64,000 nt of DNA from Phycisphaerales bacterium PN19_bin_20 (GCA_021173225.1 JAJOLK010000002.1:153391-217390), one strand, 5' to 3'; numbered from the stretch's first letter, positions 7,308 through 16,659 are shown. Notes: a model not told the origin generated them from the sequence alone. Translations and numbers: made by a program.

Positions 7308-8912
7308 ATGCCCGAAGCTTCCAAGCGTGAGTCTCAGCCAGCGAGCGCAGCCAACGCAGCCAACGCAGCCAAGCCGGGCATGGAAGCGAAGGCTTACTGC
7401 CCGCCGTCGGGCGTGAGCAAGCGGATTGAGTGGCGTGACGGGAAGGTGGCGCGGGGTGTGCGCGCCGAGGCGCAGTGGCTGCTGGTGCGTGAGCACGGCG
7501 TGCCGACGGCGGAGGTCTTCTGCGTCAGCTATCAGCTTGAAGCTGCCAAGAGTGGGCGCGGCAGCGCGCGTGGCGGTGCGAGCGGCAGTGGTGGGCAGCG
7601 ACCCGTGACGTTTTTGTTCAATGGCGGGCCGGGTGCGGCGTCGGCGTTTTTGCACCTTGGGACGGCGGGGCCTTGGCGGGTGGCGTTTGGGGCGACGGGC
7701 TCGATCTTGCCGCCGCCGGCGATGGTCGAGGACAACCCGGAGAGCTGGCTGGCGTTTACGGATCTGGTGTTTATTGATCCGGTGGGGACGGGTTTGAGCC
7801 GCACGGTGGCGTTTAGCCGTCTTGAGCAGCAGGGCGTGGATGCGGAGCCTGAGAAGCTGGCGAAGGCGAGCAAGGACGCGCCTGAGGCGGGCAAGAGTTT
7901 CTTCAAGGTGAAGCGCGACATCGATGTGCTGTGCGAGGTGGTGGGTCAGTGGCTTAATGAGCACAACAGATGGGGCAGCGCGGTGAGCATCGCGGGCGAG
8001 AGTTATGGGGGCTTTCGGGTGGGGAAGCTGGTGCGGGCGCTGCCTGAGCGCGGCATCGGGGTCAGCGGCGCGGTGATGGTCTCGCCGGCGATTGACTTTC
8101 TGACGCTGATTGGCGGGGACTATGAGCCGATGTCATGGGTCAACGCGCTGCCGACGATGGCGCGGGCGGCGGGCTTTCACAAGCGCGCGGGTGGGAAGTA
8201 CAAGTCGATGTCGGCAGAGGCGATTGGGCGTGCGGCGGAGGACTTTGGCGAGCTGCGTCTGGCCCCGCTGCTGATGCGCGGCGAGCGGACGCCGACGGCT
8301 GAGCGGGCCCGCGTGCTCGACGAGCTGGCGGAGATGACGGGTCTGCCCAGGACGCTTGTGGAGCGGCACAACGGGCGGGTGGGAATCGATGTGTTCGGGC
8401 GCGAGTTGCTGCGCGACAAGGGCCTGCTGTGCGGGCTGTACGATGCGTCTGTGACCGGGCACGACGTGTTCCCGGATCGTGAGGGCTCGCCGAGCCCCGA
8501 CCCGACGCTGGCGGGAATCATGAGCGCGTTCAACGGCGGCATCAACGCGGTGCTACGCGGCGAGCTAGGGCTTAAGACGGATCGTGAGTACTTGCTGCTG
8601 GCGGACGAGGCGTGGAAGCACTGGGCCGACGACCGGATGAGCGGGTACTGGCACCGGCAGCTTGACTGCGCCGATGACCTGAGGTACGGGTTGGCGATGA
8701 ACCCGGCGCTGAAGCTACTGATCACGCACGGGCACTTTGACCTGGTAACGACTTACTTTTCGAGCGCGCAGTCGGTCAGCCTGATGCGGCTGCCCGCGGC
8801 CTTGCGGGCGCAGGTGGCGCTGAAGAACTACGACGGCGGGCACATGTTCTATACGTGGGCGGCGTCACGCAAGGCGCTGGCGAGCGACGTGCGGCCGGTG
8901 GTGGGGGGGTAA
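7308..8912 (+). CDS. Serine carboxypeptidase family S10 protein
   Basis: A 534-aa alpha/beta-hydrolase-fold peptidase. The catalytic triad is visible: Ser232 in GESYGG (residues 230-235), Asp478 in HGHFDLVT, and His512 in GGHMFY. The oxyanion and substrate-carboxylate region FNGGPGAAS lies at 104-112. S10 enzymes remove C-terminal residues, usually at acid pH. No N-terminal signal peptide is seen: the first 22 residues are an Ala/Asn/Lys-rich low-complexity stretch. The enzyme is therefore either cytosolic or starts elsewhere. The ATG at 7308 has only weak initiation signals. It lies 69 nt downstream of the membrane protein gene on the same strand. Confidence 0.88.
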   Translation: MPEASKRESQPASAANAANAAKPGMEAKAYCPPSGVSKRIEWRDGKVARGVRAEAQWLLVREHGVPTAEVFCVSYQLEAAKSGRGSARGGASGSGGQRPVTFLFNGGPGAASAFLHLGTAGPWRVAFGATGSILPPPAMVEDNPESWLAFTDLVFIDPVGTGLSRTVAFSRLEQQGVDAEPEKLAKASKDAPEAGKSFFKVKRDIDVLCEVVGQWLNEHNRWGSAVSIAGESYGGFRVGKLVRALPERGIGVSGAVMVSPAIDFLTLIGGDYEPMSWVNALPTMARAAGFHKRAGGKYKSMSAEAIGRAAEDFGELRLAPLLMRGERTPTAERARVLDELAEMTGLPRTLVERHNGRVGIDVFGRELLRDKGLLCGLYDASVTGHDVFPDREGSPSPDPTLAGIMSAFNGGINAVLRGELGLKTDREYLLLADEAWKHWADDRMSGYWHRQLDCADDLRYGLAMNPALKLLITHGHFDLVTTYFSSAQSVSLMRLPAALRAQVALKNYDGGHMFYTWAASRKALASDVRPVVGG

Positions 8913-8994
8913 ACGGAAGGCGGCAGGCGGTGGTCGATCGGGTTGCGGGGCGGGCCAGGCGTGGAAGGGCAAGTCTGGGCGGGTCTCAAGCCGA

Positions 8995-9000
8995 TACTCT
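8995..9000 (+). promoter_or_regulatory. Putative leaderless-type -10 box for sthA
   Basis: TACTCT, 5 nt before the ATG at 9006; no ribosome binding site. Confidence 0.5.
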
Positions 9001-9005
9001 GGCCC

Positions 9006-10421
9006 ATGCGCCACGTCGATTTGTGTGTCATTGGTTCGGGGCCCGGTGGTCAGAAGGCCGCGATCTGCGCGGCCAAGCTCGACAAGAGTGTCTGCGTGAT
9101 CGAGAAGATGGAGTTTGTCGGGGGCGTGGCGATCAACACGGGCACGATCCCGAGCAAGGCGCTGCGCGAGGCGGTGCTGGCGGCGACGGGGGCCCGGCAT
9201 CTGCTGGCGAACAACAGCGAAATCTCGATCAACCGCGACACGCAGCTAGAGCAGCTCACTGCGTCGTGCCACCGGGTGATCGGGGCGGAGATCGCGCTGG
9301 TGCGGGACCACTTCCGCAGCAACGGGATCGACGTGCTGACGGGGCACGGCTCGCTGGTGGACGCCAACACGGTGAAGGTTGACGGGCTACGCGGGGTAGA
9401 GACGGTGCACGCGGAGCACATCTTGATCGCGGTCGGGACGTCGCCATCGAAGCCGGCGAACGTGGAGTTTGATCGTGTAAACGTGATTACCAGCGACGAG
9501 GTGCTGAAGATGCCGCGGCTGCCGCGGAGCATGATCGTGGTGGGCGGGGGCGTGATCGGCACCGAGTACGCGAGCATGATGGCGGCGCTGGGCGTGCGGG
9601 TGACGCTGATTGAGGGGCGGCCGCGGCTGCTGGACTTTATTGACGCGGAGATCTGCGAGGCGCTGCAGTATCAGCTGCGGCAGACGGGCTGCACGCTTCG
9701 TCTGGGTGAGAAGGTCGTGAGCATCAAGCGGATCGATGTGCCAACGGGCGGGCGGAGTGTTGACGGGAAGATCGTGGAGGCGACGCTTGAGAGCGGCAAG
9801 ACGATCGTGGGCGACAGCCTGCTGTACGCGATTGGGCGTCAGGGCGCGACGGCAGGGCTGAACCTTGCGGCGGCGGGGCTTGAGGCGGACAACCGCGGGC
9901 GGATCACGGTTGACGAACATTATCGCACGAAGGTGCCGACCGTGTACGCGGTGGGTGATGTGATCGGGTTCCCGGCGCTGGCGAGCACGAGCATGGAGCA
10001 GGGGCGATTGGCGGCGCTGCACATGTTCGGGCAGAAGTGCGAGAGCTACATGGACCTGGTGCCGTACGGGATCTACAGCGTGCCGGAGATCAGCACGGTG
10101 GGCTGGAACGAGGAGAAGTTGACGGCGGACGGCGTGCCGTTTGAGTCTGGCGTGGCGCAGTACAAGGAGATTGCGCGCGGGCAACTTCTGGGCGATACGA
10201 CGGGGATGCTCAAGCTGCTGATCCATCAGGAGACGCACGCGATCTTGGGTGCGCACGCGATTGGGACCAACGCGACGGAGCTGATCCACATCGCGCAGGC
10301 GGTGATGGCGTTCAAGGGGACGGTGGAGTACTTCGTCAACACGGTGTTCAACTATCCGACGCTGGCGGAGTGCTACAAGGTTGCGGCGCTCAACGGGCTG
10401 AACAAGCTGCGGGCGATCTGA
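9006..10421 (+). CDS. sthA: Soluble pyridine nucleotide transhydrogenase
   Basis: A 471-aa FAD protein that moves reducing equivalents between NADPH and NADH; cytosolic. It has the FAD-binding GSGPGG (residues 10-15), the NAD(P) motif GGGVIGTEYAS, the second FAD motif VYAVGDVIGFPALAS, and an SthA-type C-terminus (EYFVNTVFNYPT, then AALNGLN). It is not dihydrolipoamide dehydrogenase: the redox-active disulfide positions are Ala42 and Thr47. E. coli SthA keeps the first Cys; this protein keeps neither. The start at 9006 is chosen because the flavin fold begins there; the frame is open upstream to 8943. The next gene starts 26 nt downstream but has its own -10-like box. Confidence 0.9.
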   Translation: MRHVDLCVIGSGPGGQKAAICAAKLDKSVCVIEKMEFVGGVAINTGTIPSKALREAVLAATGARHLLANNSEISINRDTQLEQLTASCHRVIGAEIALVRDHFRSNGIDVLTGHGSLVDANTVKVDGLRGVETVHAEHILIAVGTSPSKPANVEFDRVNVITSDEVLKMPRLPRSMIVVGGGVIGTEYASMMAALGVRVTLIEGRPRLLDFIDAEICEALQYQLRQTGCTLRLGEKVVSIKRIDVPTGGRSVDGKIVEATLESGKTIVGDSLLYAIGRQGATAGLNLAAAGLEADNRGRITVDEHYRTKVPTVYAVGDVIGFPALASTSMEQGRLAALHMFGQKCESYMDLVPYGIYSVPEISTVGWNEEKLTADGVPFESGVAQYKEIARGQLLGDTTGMLKLLIHQETHAILGAHAIGTNATELIHIAQAVMAFKGTVEYFVNTVFNYPTLAECYKVAALNGLNKLRAI

Positions 10422-10436
10422 CGCGGGTCCGTGCGC

Positions 10437-10442
10437 TAAACT
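10437..10442 (+). promoter_or_regulatory. Putative leaderless-type -10 box
   Basis: TAAACT exactly 5 nt before a GTG at 10448, which supports that GTG as the start of the next gene. Confidence 0.45.
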
Positions 10443-10447
10443 GCGGC

Positions 10448-10963
10448 GTGCTGAGCTGGACGATGACCATCACGGCGGCGGAGGTCACGGGTGTTGATGC
10501 GGTCAACGCTCTCGTGGGCGTGCTAGGGATGGTGGGGGTGCTGGGGGTGCTTTTCGCCTTTGGGGCGTTTATCGTCCTCATTCGCGAGCAGGGCAAGCTG
10601 AAGAAGGCCGAGGCGCGGGTTGAAGAGCTTGCGCAGGTTCGGGCGCAGTTGCAGGAACGACTAGGTGAGCAGGGTGAAGAGCTGCAGCGGCTTGGGCGAG
10701 GCGGCGGCCTGGACGCTGAGCGGCAGGCCAAGGCCTTCGAGCAGCACACGCACCTCAACGAGCTGACGTGTATGAAGCTGGAGGCGGAGTTGAAGTGGCT
10801 GACCAGCCAGCTTGACGCCCGCGGTGCCGGTCGGCAGCGCGACGACGCGTGGATGGAGTATCACGAGCTGATGGTCGAAAAGACCAAGCTGGAAATGGAC
10901 AGCCTGCGGCTGTATGTGCAGGAGCAGCGCAAGCGGCTGGCCAGCGACGAGTGGGGCGCCTGA
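10448..10963 (+). CDS. Small membrane-anchored coiled-coil protein
   Basis: 171 aa from the GTG at 10448; an ATG at 10463 is the alternative. One transmembrane helix lies at about residues 20-45 (a run of Val/Leu/Gly/Phe), followed by a basic stop-transfer segment (REQGKLKKAE). A long charged heptad-like region to about residue 90 and a second helical region rich in Glu/Lys/Leu follow. The topology suggests a cytoplasmic coiled coil tethered to the membrane. No family is recognised. It sits between sthA and holB on the same strand, but neither neighbour explains it. Confidence 0.65.
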   Translation: MLSWTMTITAAEVTGVDAVNALVGVLGMVGVLGVLFAFGAFIVLIREQGKLKKAEARVEELAQVRAQLQERLGEQGEELQRLGRGGGLDAERQAKAFEQHTHLNELTCMKLEAELKWLTSQLDARGAGRQRDDAWMEYHELMVEKTKLEMDSLRLYVQEQRKRLASDEWGA

Positions 10964-11014
10964 GCGCCGAGCACTCTTGAGCTGGCGGCGGCAGCGAGCG
11001 AAGTGCGGAGCCCT

Positions 11015-12271
11015 ATGGCCAAGCGAGCGAGCGCAAAATCGAAGGGTGTTGAGGGCGGGCTGGGCCCGAGCGGTGCGCCTGCTGAGGCGGGCGGCGCTGG
11101 TTCGGGCGGCGCTGGTTCGGGCGGGCTTGGTGGGGGCGAGCCGGGTGCGCTGCTGGCTGAGCTTGCGCGACCCCGGCCCACGTCGCTGGATGTGGTGATC
11201 GGGCAAGAGCGGGCCGTGGGCGCGTTGCGGGCGGCGCAGCGGGCCGGGCGGGTGCATCACGCGTGGGTTTTTCATGGGCCGGCGGGGGTGGGCAAGTTCA
11301 CCAGTGCGCTGGCGTTCGCGGCCGAGCTTGTCACGCCTGCGGGGCTGACGGCTGCGGGGCAGGGCGTCGACGCGGCCGCGGTTGGTGCGCTGCTGGCTTG
11401 CGGCACACACCCGGACGTGCATGTGGTGTGCAAAGAGCTGGCCACTAGCAGCGCGGACGCTGGCGTGCGGAAGCTGAAGCAGACGAATATCGCAGTCGGG
11501 GTCATCGAGGAGTTTTTGCTCGCGCCGGCGGCGCGGTCGCGGGTCGTGCAGTCGGGCACGGCCATCGGCAAGGTGTTTATCGTGGATCAGGCCGAGCTTT
11601 TGGAGCCCAAGGCGCAGAACCAGCTCCTCAAGACCATTGAGGAGCCGCCGGAGGGGACGGTGATCGTGCTGGTGACGAGCCAGGAGAGCGACCTGTTGCC
11701 GACGACGCGGAGCCGCTGCCAGCGCGTGGCGTTTGGGCCGCTGTCGCCGGGGTCGATGGACCGGTGGCTGGCGACCAGCGGGCTTGTGCTGCAGGACGAG
11801 CAGCGGCAGTGGCTTTTGTCAACCGCCGGGGGTTGCCCGGGGCAGCTCACCACGGCCTTGACCCATGGGCTGTTTGGTTGGCATCAGGCGATCGAGCCGC
11901 TGCTGGCGGCGCTGGATGATGGAGAGGTGGCGCGCGCTTATGCGCTGGGCTCGACGATGTGCAAGCTGGTCGAGGAGCGTGCGGCGGCGAGCGTGGATGG
12001 GCTAGCGCTGGCGAGCAAGGACACGGCTAATCGCGTGTGGGCGAGGCGGATGCTGGCGCTGGTGGCGGAGCGGGCACGCCGTCGGTTGGCGCGGGCGCAG
12101 GTGATCGCGGGCGGCGATGAGTCGGCGTCGCGTCGGCTGCTGCACTGGGTTGACCTTTTGGCGCAGGCCGACGAGCTGTTGGACGCGAATGTGCAGCCGC
12201 AGGGTGTGCTTGACAATTTGGCGGCGCAGATGGCCGGCGCGGTGCCGCTGGTGCCGGTGTTAGCCCGTTGA
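11015..12271 (+). CDS. holB: DNA polymerase III subunit delta'
   Basis: Clamp-loader subunit that helps place the beta sliding clamp on DNA. 418 aa from the ATG at 11015. The AAA+ module has a P-loop GPAGVGKFT at residues 88-96, a Walker-B-like KVFIVDQAE segment, and the SRC sensor motif (TTRSRCQRV). The zinc-ribbon cysteines of many delta' and gamma proteins are absent. The first 45 residues are an unusual Gly/Ala/Ser repeat (GGAGSGGAGSGG) preceding the usual 'VIGQERAVGAL' opening. HolB and the related DnaX are told apart here by length and the lack of a DnaX C-terminal domain. It is convergent with mqnD, 23 nt away. Confidence 0.85.
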   Translation: MAKRASAKSKGVEGGLGPSGAPAEAGGAGSGGAGSGGLGGGEPGALLAELARPRPTSLDVVIGQERAVGALRAAQRAGRVHHAWVFHGPAGVGKFTSALAFAAELVTPAGLTAAGQGVDAAAVGALLACGTHPDVHVVCKELATSSADAGVRKLKQTNIAVGVIEEFLLAPAARSRVVQSGTAIGKVFIVDQAELLEPKAQNQLLKTIEEPPEGTVIVLVTSQESDLLPTTRSRCQRVAFGPLSPGSMDRWLATSGLVLQDEQRQWLLSTAGGCPGQLTTALTHGLFGWHQAIEPLLAALDDGEVARAYALGSTMCKLVEERAAASVDGLALASKDTANRVWARRMLALVAERARRRLARAQVIAGGDESASRRLLHWVDLLAQADELLDANVQPQGVLDNLAAQMAGAVPLVPVLAR

Positions 12272-12294
12272 GTGCGAGCTGAGTCGCGTGAGGT

Positions 12295-13287
12295 TTAGTG
12301 CACGCACGTTGGCGCGAGCAGGGCCAGGTCTGTGGCGTCTGCGGCGATGAGCCCGGCTTGGTGGGCATGGTGGGCGAAGACGCGGATGGCGCGCGGGCCC
12401 TCGGAGCCGTGGGCTTCGTCGCGGGGGTCGAGGGTGAGGCGGTTGACGTACATGGCCAGGTAGCGACGAGCGAGCGCGGCGTCGGCGAGCTTGTGCGCGG
12501 CCCAGGTCGCGGCGTAAGCGGCGGACTCTTGGTGGTTGGCCGCGGCGTGCTGCAGCGAGCACCACAGCGCGTCAACCACGCGCTGGCGCGTGCCCGGCCC
12601 GTGCTGAAGATCAAGGTCGGCACGCACGGCGTTGGCACCCAGCGGCAGCGGCAGGCCGGTGCGATCAAACCACGCGCGGCCAAGGTCGGCCAGCTCAATG
12701 AGCCCTGCGCGAGCGAAGGTCAGCTTCTCCTCGTGGATGATCAACCCTGCGGCGGCCTGACCCGAATGGACCGCGGCGCTGACCTGGTCAAACGGTCGCT
12801 CGATCAGCGTGCAGGGCGCGGGGTGGGTGAAGAGCCGTGGAAAGCAGAGGCGCAGCGTGATGCAGGCGGTGGTGGTCAGGCCCGGGACGGCGATAGCGCT
12901 TCCGCGGAGGGTGTCGAGGGTTGTGCCGGGGCGGGCGACCAGCGAGGGGCCGAAACGGTCGCCGAAGGATGAGCCGAAGGTGGTGGCGAGGTAGCGCCCG
13001 CGCGTGGCGAGCAGCGCGGGGTAGCTGATGGCGACGACAGCGTCGGGGCGCGAGCCGGTTTGTGGGCTGGTATCTTCGACGGCGTGACGGTTGAAGATGC
13101 CGATGTCGCCGGGGCGCGCGACGAAGCGGAGGCCGGGGATTGTGAGCGGCGGCGGCTCGATGAGGTCGGCGTCGGTAGCGAGGTTGCCGTCGCCTCGGGG
13201 CTTGAGCTTGCCGGTGATCGGCCACCACATGTAGACATCGTCGGCGTCGGCGGAGTGCGCGAGCGTGATGGCGATGGGGGCCGACAT
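12295..13287 (-). CDS. mqnD: 1,4-dihydroxy-6-naphthoate synthase-like protein
   Basis: A 330-aa protein of the MqnA/MqnD periplasmic-binding-protein-like enzyme family. MqnD converts cyclic dehypoxanthinyl futalosine to 1,4-dihydroxy-6-naphthoate in the futalosine route to menaquinone. Diagnostic features are the N-terminal AHSADADD (residues 10-17) and the TGLPLPLGANAV segment after an IHEE-LTF motif, both typical of MqnD. There is no signal peptide, as expected for a cytosolic enzyme. The presence of this route fits the menaquinone-type succinate dehydrogenase at 54-58 kb. The purF stop lies upstream at a 59-nt distance, so the two could be cotranscribed. Confidence 0.82.
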   Translation of the reverse strand: MSAPIAITLAHSADADDVYMWWPITGKLKPRGDGNLATDADLIEPPPLTIPGLRFVARPGDIGIFNRHAVEDTSPQTGSRPDAVVAISYPALLATRGRYLATTFGSSFGDRFGPSLVARPGTTLDTLRGSAIAVPGLTTTACITLRLCFPRLFTHPAPCTLIERPFDQVSAAVHSGQAAAGLIIHEEKLTFARAGLIELADLGRAWFDRTGLPLPLGANAVRADLDLQHGPGTRQRVVDALWCSLQHAAANHQESAAYAATWAAHKLADAALARRYLAMYVNRLTLDPRDEAHGSEGPRAIRVFAHHAHQAGLIAADATDLALLAPTCVH

Positions 13288-13346
13288 AAGCGGTGGGCGC
13301 GGTGGGGGCTGTGGGGGCTGCGGGGGCGGTGGGGCGGTGGGGGCGG

Positions 13347-14843
13347 TTAGCCGAAGATCCGAAGCTGCGGGCCGACGGCCTCGTCGGTCACGGGGTGGTC
13401 AACATCAATGCGGTAGTCGCCCGTGTAGCAGGCGGTGCAGTAGTCTTTAGGATCATGGCGGACGCACGAGAGCAGCCCCTCAAGCGAGAGGTAAGCCAGT
13501 GAGTCAACCTCCAGCAGCTTGCGAATCTCCTCGACTGTGCGGCTGGCGGCGACGAGCTCAGAGCGCTTGGCAAAGTCAACCCCGAAGAAGCACGGGTGCA
13601 TGATCGGCGGGCAGCTGATGCGAAGGTGGATCTCTTTGGCGCCGGCTTCGCGCAGCTGCAGGACCTTCAGCTTGGTGGTGGTGCCGCGGACGATCGAGTC
13701 ATCGACGATGACCAGGCGTTTACCCTCGACCAGCTCGCGGACGACGTTGAGCTTCAGGCGCACGCTGCTGACGCGTTGATCTTGTGTCGGCTTGATGAAG
13801 GTGCGCCCGACGTAGCGGTTGGGGACGATGCCCTCTCGATAGTGGATGCAGCTTGCGCGGGCGTAGCCGATGGCGGCGGAGCGTCCGCTGTCGGGCATGG
13901 GCATGATGTAGTCGGCCTGCACGGGGGCCTCGGCGGCAAGGCGTTCACCCATGCGTTCGCGGGCGAGCTGCACATTGTCGCCAAAGACCACGCTGGCGGG
14001 GTTGGCGAAGTAGACGTGCTCAAAGACGCAGCGGGCCAGGCGAGCGCTGGGGGGGCTGAAGCGGCGCGACTCGATGCCGCGGGCCGAGAGGGTGACGATC
14101 TCGCCGGGCTCAACCTCGCGGATGAACCGGGCGCTGATGACGTCAAGGGCGACGGTCTCACTGGCGACAACCAGGCCGCCGCCAGCAAGCTCACCGAGCA
14201 CCAGCGGGCGCCAGCCCCATGGGTCACGGGCGGCCTCGATTCGGTCGGGGAAGAGCAGCACCAGGCTGAAGGCGCCCTGCAAGTGGCGCAGTGCCGAGGC
14301 GAGCGGGTCGGGCGTGCTCTGCTGCTGGGGGCTGGCCAGCAGGTGGATGACGACCTCGGTGTCGCTGGTGGTGTGGAACAGGCTGCCGGCGGCCTCGAAG
14401 CGGGCCTTGAGCGCGTCGGCGTTGACGAGGTTCCCGTTGTGGGCGATGGCGACTTGCCCGCCGCTGTACCGCTCGAGCAGGGGCTGGGCGTTGCACTTGA
14501 TCGAGCCGCCAGCGGTTGAGTACCGGGTGTGGCCGATGGCCCCGCGCGTGGCGAGTGGTTCGAGCCGATCAAGGGTGGGCTGCTTGAAAACGTCTGCGAC
14601 CAGGCCCATGTCGGCGTAAGCGTCAAGGTGCACGCCGTTGGAGACCGCGATGCCCGCGGCCTCTTGCCCGCGGTGCTGCTGGGCGAACAGGCCGGTGTAG
14701 GTGGTGTAAGCGTTGGTCTTGCCGCCCCAGACGCCAAATACGCCGCACTTTTCCTTCTTTTCGTAGGTTTCGTGGTTGACGCCGCCCGCGTGGGCCCGTG
14801 CCATTGGGTTGTTGAGCACGGGCAGTGGCACGCGTCGCGTCAT
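13347..14843 (-). CDS. purF: Amidophosphoribosyltransferase
   Basis: First committed step of purine synthesis: PRPP + glutamine to phosphoribosylamine. 498 aa from the ATG at 14843; an in-frame ATG at 14870 gives nine extra residues. The N-terminal glutaminase domain starts after a propeptide of about 32 residues, with Cys33 in KCGVFGVWG as nucleophile. The C-terminal phosphoribosyltransferase domain has the PRPP loop VIVDDSIVRGTT. Cysteines in ARCVFEHVYF, the HPCFFG region and YCTACYTG match the four iron-sulfur ligands of the B. subtilis-type enzyme, so this is predicted to be the oxygen-sensitive 4Fe-4S form with propeptide processing. Confidence 0.93.
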   Translation of the reverse strand: MTRRVPLPVLNNPMARAHAGGVNHETYEKKEKCGVFGVWGGKTNAYTTYTGLFAQQHRGQEAAGIAVSNGVHLDAYADMGLVADVFKQPTLDRLEPLATRGAIGHTRYSTAGGSIKCNAQPLLERYSGGQVAIAHNGNLVNADALKARFEAAGSLFHTTSDTEVVIHLLASPQQQSTPDPLASALRHLQGAFSLVLLFPDRIEAARDPWGWRPLVLGELAGGGLVVASETVALDVISARFIREVEPGEIVTLSARGIESRRFSPPSARLARCVFEHVYFANPASVVFGDNVQLARERMGERLAAEAPVQADYIMPMPDSGRSAAIGYARASCIHYREGIVPNRYVGRTFIKPTQDQRVSSVRLKLNVVRELVEGKRLVIVDDSIVRGTTTKLKVLQLREAGAKEIHLRISCPPIMHPCFFGVDFAKRSELVAASRTVEEIRKLLEVDSLAYLSLEGLLSCVRHDPKDYCTACYTGDYRIDVDHPVTDEAVGPQLRIFG

Positions 14844-14897
14844 GGTGCATCGTTTACCACTTCGGGGCACGTGTCCAATAGGGAAGCAGAGAGTGCG

Positions 14898-16511
14898 TCA
14901 GCCGCCGAAGGCGGGCTCGGGGGCGGGCTTGGGCGCCTGCCTGGCGAGCCAGCGATCAACGATCTGGACGATATCCTCGTGCAGCTCTCGCGCGTTGCTG
15001 AGGCTGGCCTGGGTGTTGTTGACCATGACGACAAAGGCGATGGTGCGGTCGCCGGGCGCGTCGCCTTCGGTGGCCGAGGGGGTTGAGACGTAGCCCGAGA
15101 GGCAGAGCACGCCGCGGATGTAGCCGGTCTTGGCCTTGACGCGGTTGACCAGCTTGCGGTCGCGGAAGCGGGTCTGAAGGCGTCCCTCGGCAGTGCTGGC
15201 CATGGAGGCCCAGTAAGGTGCGGCGAGGCGCGGGTCATTGACCATCACGGCCAGCCAGCGGGCGAGGGTCGCGGGCGAGATGCGATTGTCACGCGAGAGG
15301 CCAGAGCCGTCAGAGAGCTGCAGCCCGTCAACGTCGGTGCCCAGAAGCTCTTGCAGCTTCGCGCGGGCGACTTGCACGCCGTTGGTCCATGAGCCGGGCT
15401 GGCCGGTGGTCTGGTTAGCGACGCGCTTGATGAGGGCCTCGGCGTACAGGTTTTGGCTATCGGTGTTGCAGCGTTCGATGACGGCCTGGATGGGCGTGCT
15501 GACAACCGCGAAGGTCCGGGCGTCATTGAACTGCTCGCTGGCGATCGCAAGACGCACGGGGACGCTGGCACGGGCGGTCATGCCGCGGCGTTCAAGCTCG
15601 TCACGCACGAGCTTGGCAAAGACCAGGCCCGGTTCATCAACGGTGACCTCGACGGGCTCGCCAGCGGCGGTGTTGCCGGTGCGGAACGTGCCGAAGAGCT
15701 TGAAGGCAAAGACACTGTCGCTAGGTGACTGCTGGGCCCAGAGGCTGGTGGCGCCCTCACGGCTGGTGCGTGCGCTGGCGGTATCGACCTGGATCCACGG
15801 GGCCGCGGGCTGTGTGACGACGATGGGCGAGCCGCCGGCGCGGTCGCTGGCGCGGGGGTAGAGCTCAACGACGTTGGTGTGGAAGTTGAGCCCCAGCACC
15901 GGCGCGCAGTACCAAAGGTTGAGCTGCTTCTCAGGCCAGGACGGGTGAACGGTGAAGCGGTCAAAGACGCGATCATCAACAACGACCTGCTCGATGCCGC
16001 TGACCTTGGCCTTTGCCGCGGCGTCGGCGATTTGGGCGATGAAGCTCTCGATGGTCCAGGCGCGTTTGGCGAGCAGCTTTGGGTCGCCCAGCGCGGGGTC
16101 GCCCCCGCCGCGGATGACCAGCGAGCCGCCATCGACAAAGAAGCTGGTCTTGAACTCAAAGTCAGGGCCCAGGACGTGCAGCGCGACGCCCGAGGTGACC
16201 AGCTTGAGGTTCGAGGCGGGCGTCATCGGTCGCTTGGACTCGACAGCGGCGAGGACCTGACCGGTGCTGGTATCGATGATGCAGACGCCGACCTCGGCCT
16301 TGGGCCCGAGCTTGGCCGCCGAGATGGCGCTAGTGATCTGGCTCTCAAAGCTCTGCGCGACCGCAGCGCCGCAACTGGCGAGCGCGACCGCCACCGCGCC
16401 GATGTGCGTCAGCAGGCGGCGGCGTGCCCAGCCGACGCGCGCGATCGCGGGTCGAATGTGCGCGGGAAGCTTGTTGGCGGGGATGGGCGTCCGCGGGTGC
16501 GTGATCATCAT
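14898..16511 (-). CDS. dacB: D-alanyl-D-alanine carboxypeptidase/endopeptidase, PBP4 (S13) type
   Basis: Periplasmic penicillin-binding protein that trims or cleaves peptidoglycan cross-links. 537 aa from the ATG at 16511. A Tat/Sec-like export signal lies at about residues 25-53 (RRR, then a hydrophobic Ala/Val stretch, then AVAQ). Active-site motifs are Ser100-x-x-Lys103 (SNLK), SDGSGLSRDN containing the SxN triad, and KTG in VKAKTGYI. The long insertion between the SxxK and SxN motifs is characteristic of class C PBP4-like enzymes. The frame is open upstream to 16733 but overlaps the divergent response regulator, so the long version is rejected. It shows that this organism makes or remodels peptidoglycan. 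Confidence 0.88.
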   Translation of the reverse strand: MMITHPRTPIPANKLPAHIRPAIARVGWARRRLLTHIGAVAVALASCGAAVAQSFESQITSAISAAKLGPKAEVGVCIIDTSTGQVLAAVESKRPMTPASNLKLVTSGVALHVLGPDFEFKTSFFVDGGSLVIRGGGDPALGDPKLLAKRAWTIESFIAQIADAAAKAKVSGIEQVVVDDRVFDRFTVHPSWPEKQLNLWYCAPVLGLNFHTNVVELYPRASDRAGGSPIVVTQPAAPWIQVDTASARTSREGATSLWAQQSPSDSVFAFKLFGTFRTGNTAAGEPVEVTVDEPGLVFAKLVRDELERRGMTARASVPVRLAIASEQFNDARTFAVVSTPIQAVIERCNTDSQNLYAEALIKRVANQTTGQPGSWTNGVQVARAKLQELLGTDVDGLQLSDGSGLSRDNRISPATLARWLAVMVNDPRLAAPYWASMASTAEGRLQTRFRDRKLVNRVKAKTGYIRGVLCLSGYVSTPSATEGDAPGDRTIAFVVMVNNTQASLSNARELHEDIVQIVDRWLARQAPKPAPEPAFGG

Positions 16512-16546
16512 GGCCCTCTGGACGTCGGCCGGTGTTTCACGGGGGC

Positions 16547-16575
16547 TGTATATTTGTACGCGCGCTGGAGGGAAA
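16547..16575 (-). promoter_or_regulatory. Candidate promoter for dacB
   Basis: On the - strand TTTCCC, 17 nt, TATACA, 35 nt before the start at 16511. The -35 is weak. Confidence 0.3.
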
Positions 16576-16648
16576 CGGGTAGTGACTGCGCAGGGCAGGC
16601 GCGGGCATGGTGGTAGGGCCCGGGGCGGAGCGGGCGGGCTGGGGCTGG

Positions 16649-16654
16649 TACGAT
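16649..16654 (+). promoter_or_regulatory. Putative leaderless-type -10 box for the response regulator
   Basis: TGGTACGAT with TACGAT 5 nt before the ATG at 16660. Confidence 0.5.
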
Positions 16655-16659
16655 TCGGC

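Noticed and set aside
6855-7964. 369-codon - strand frame across the membrane protein and S10 genes
   Set aside because: Arg/His-rich translation without domains, overlapping two supported genes.
9006-10421. Dihydrolipoamide dehydrogenase
   Set aside because: The redox disulfide motif is absent and the C-terminus matches SthA.
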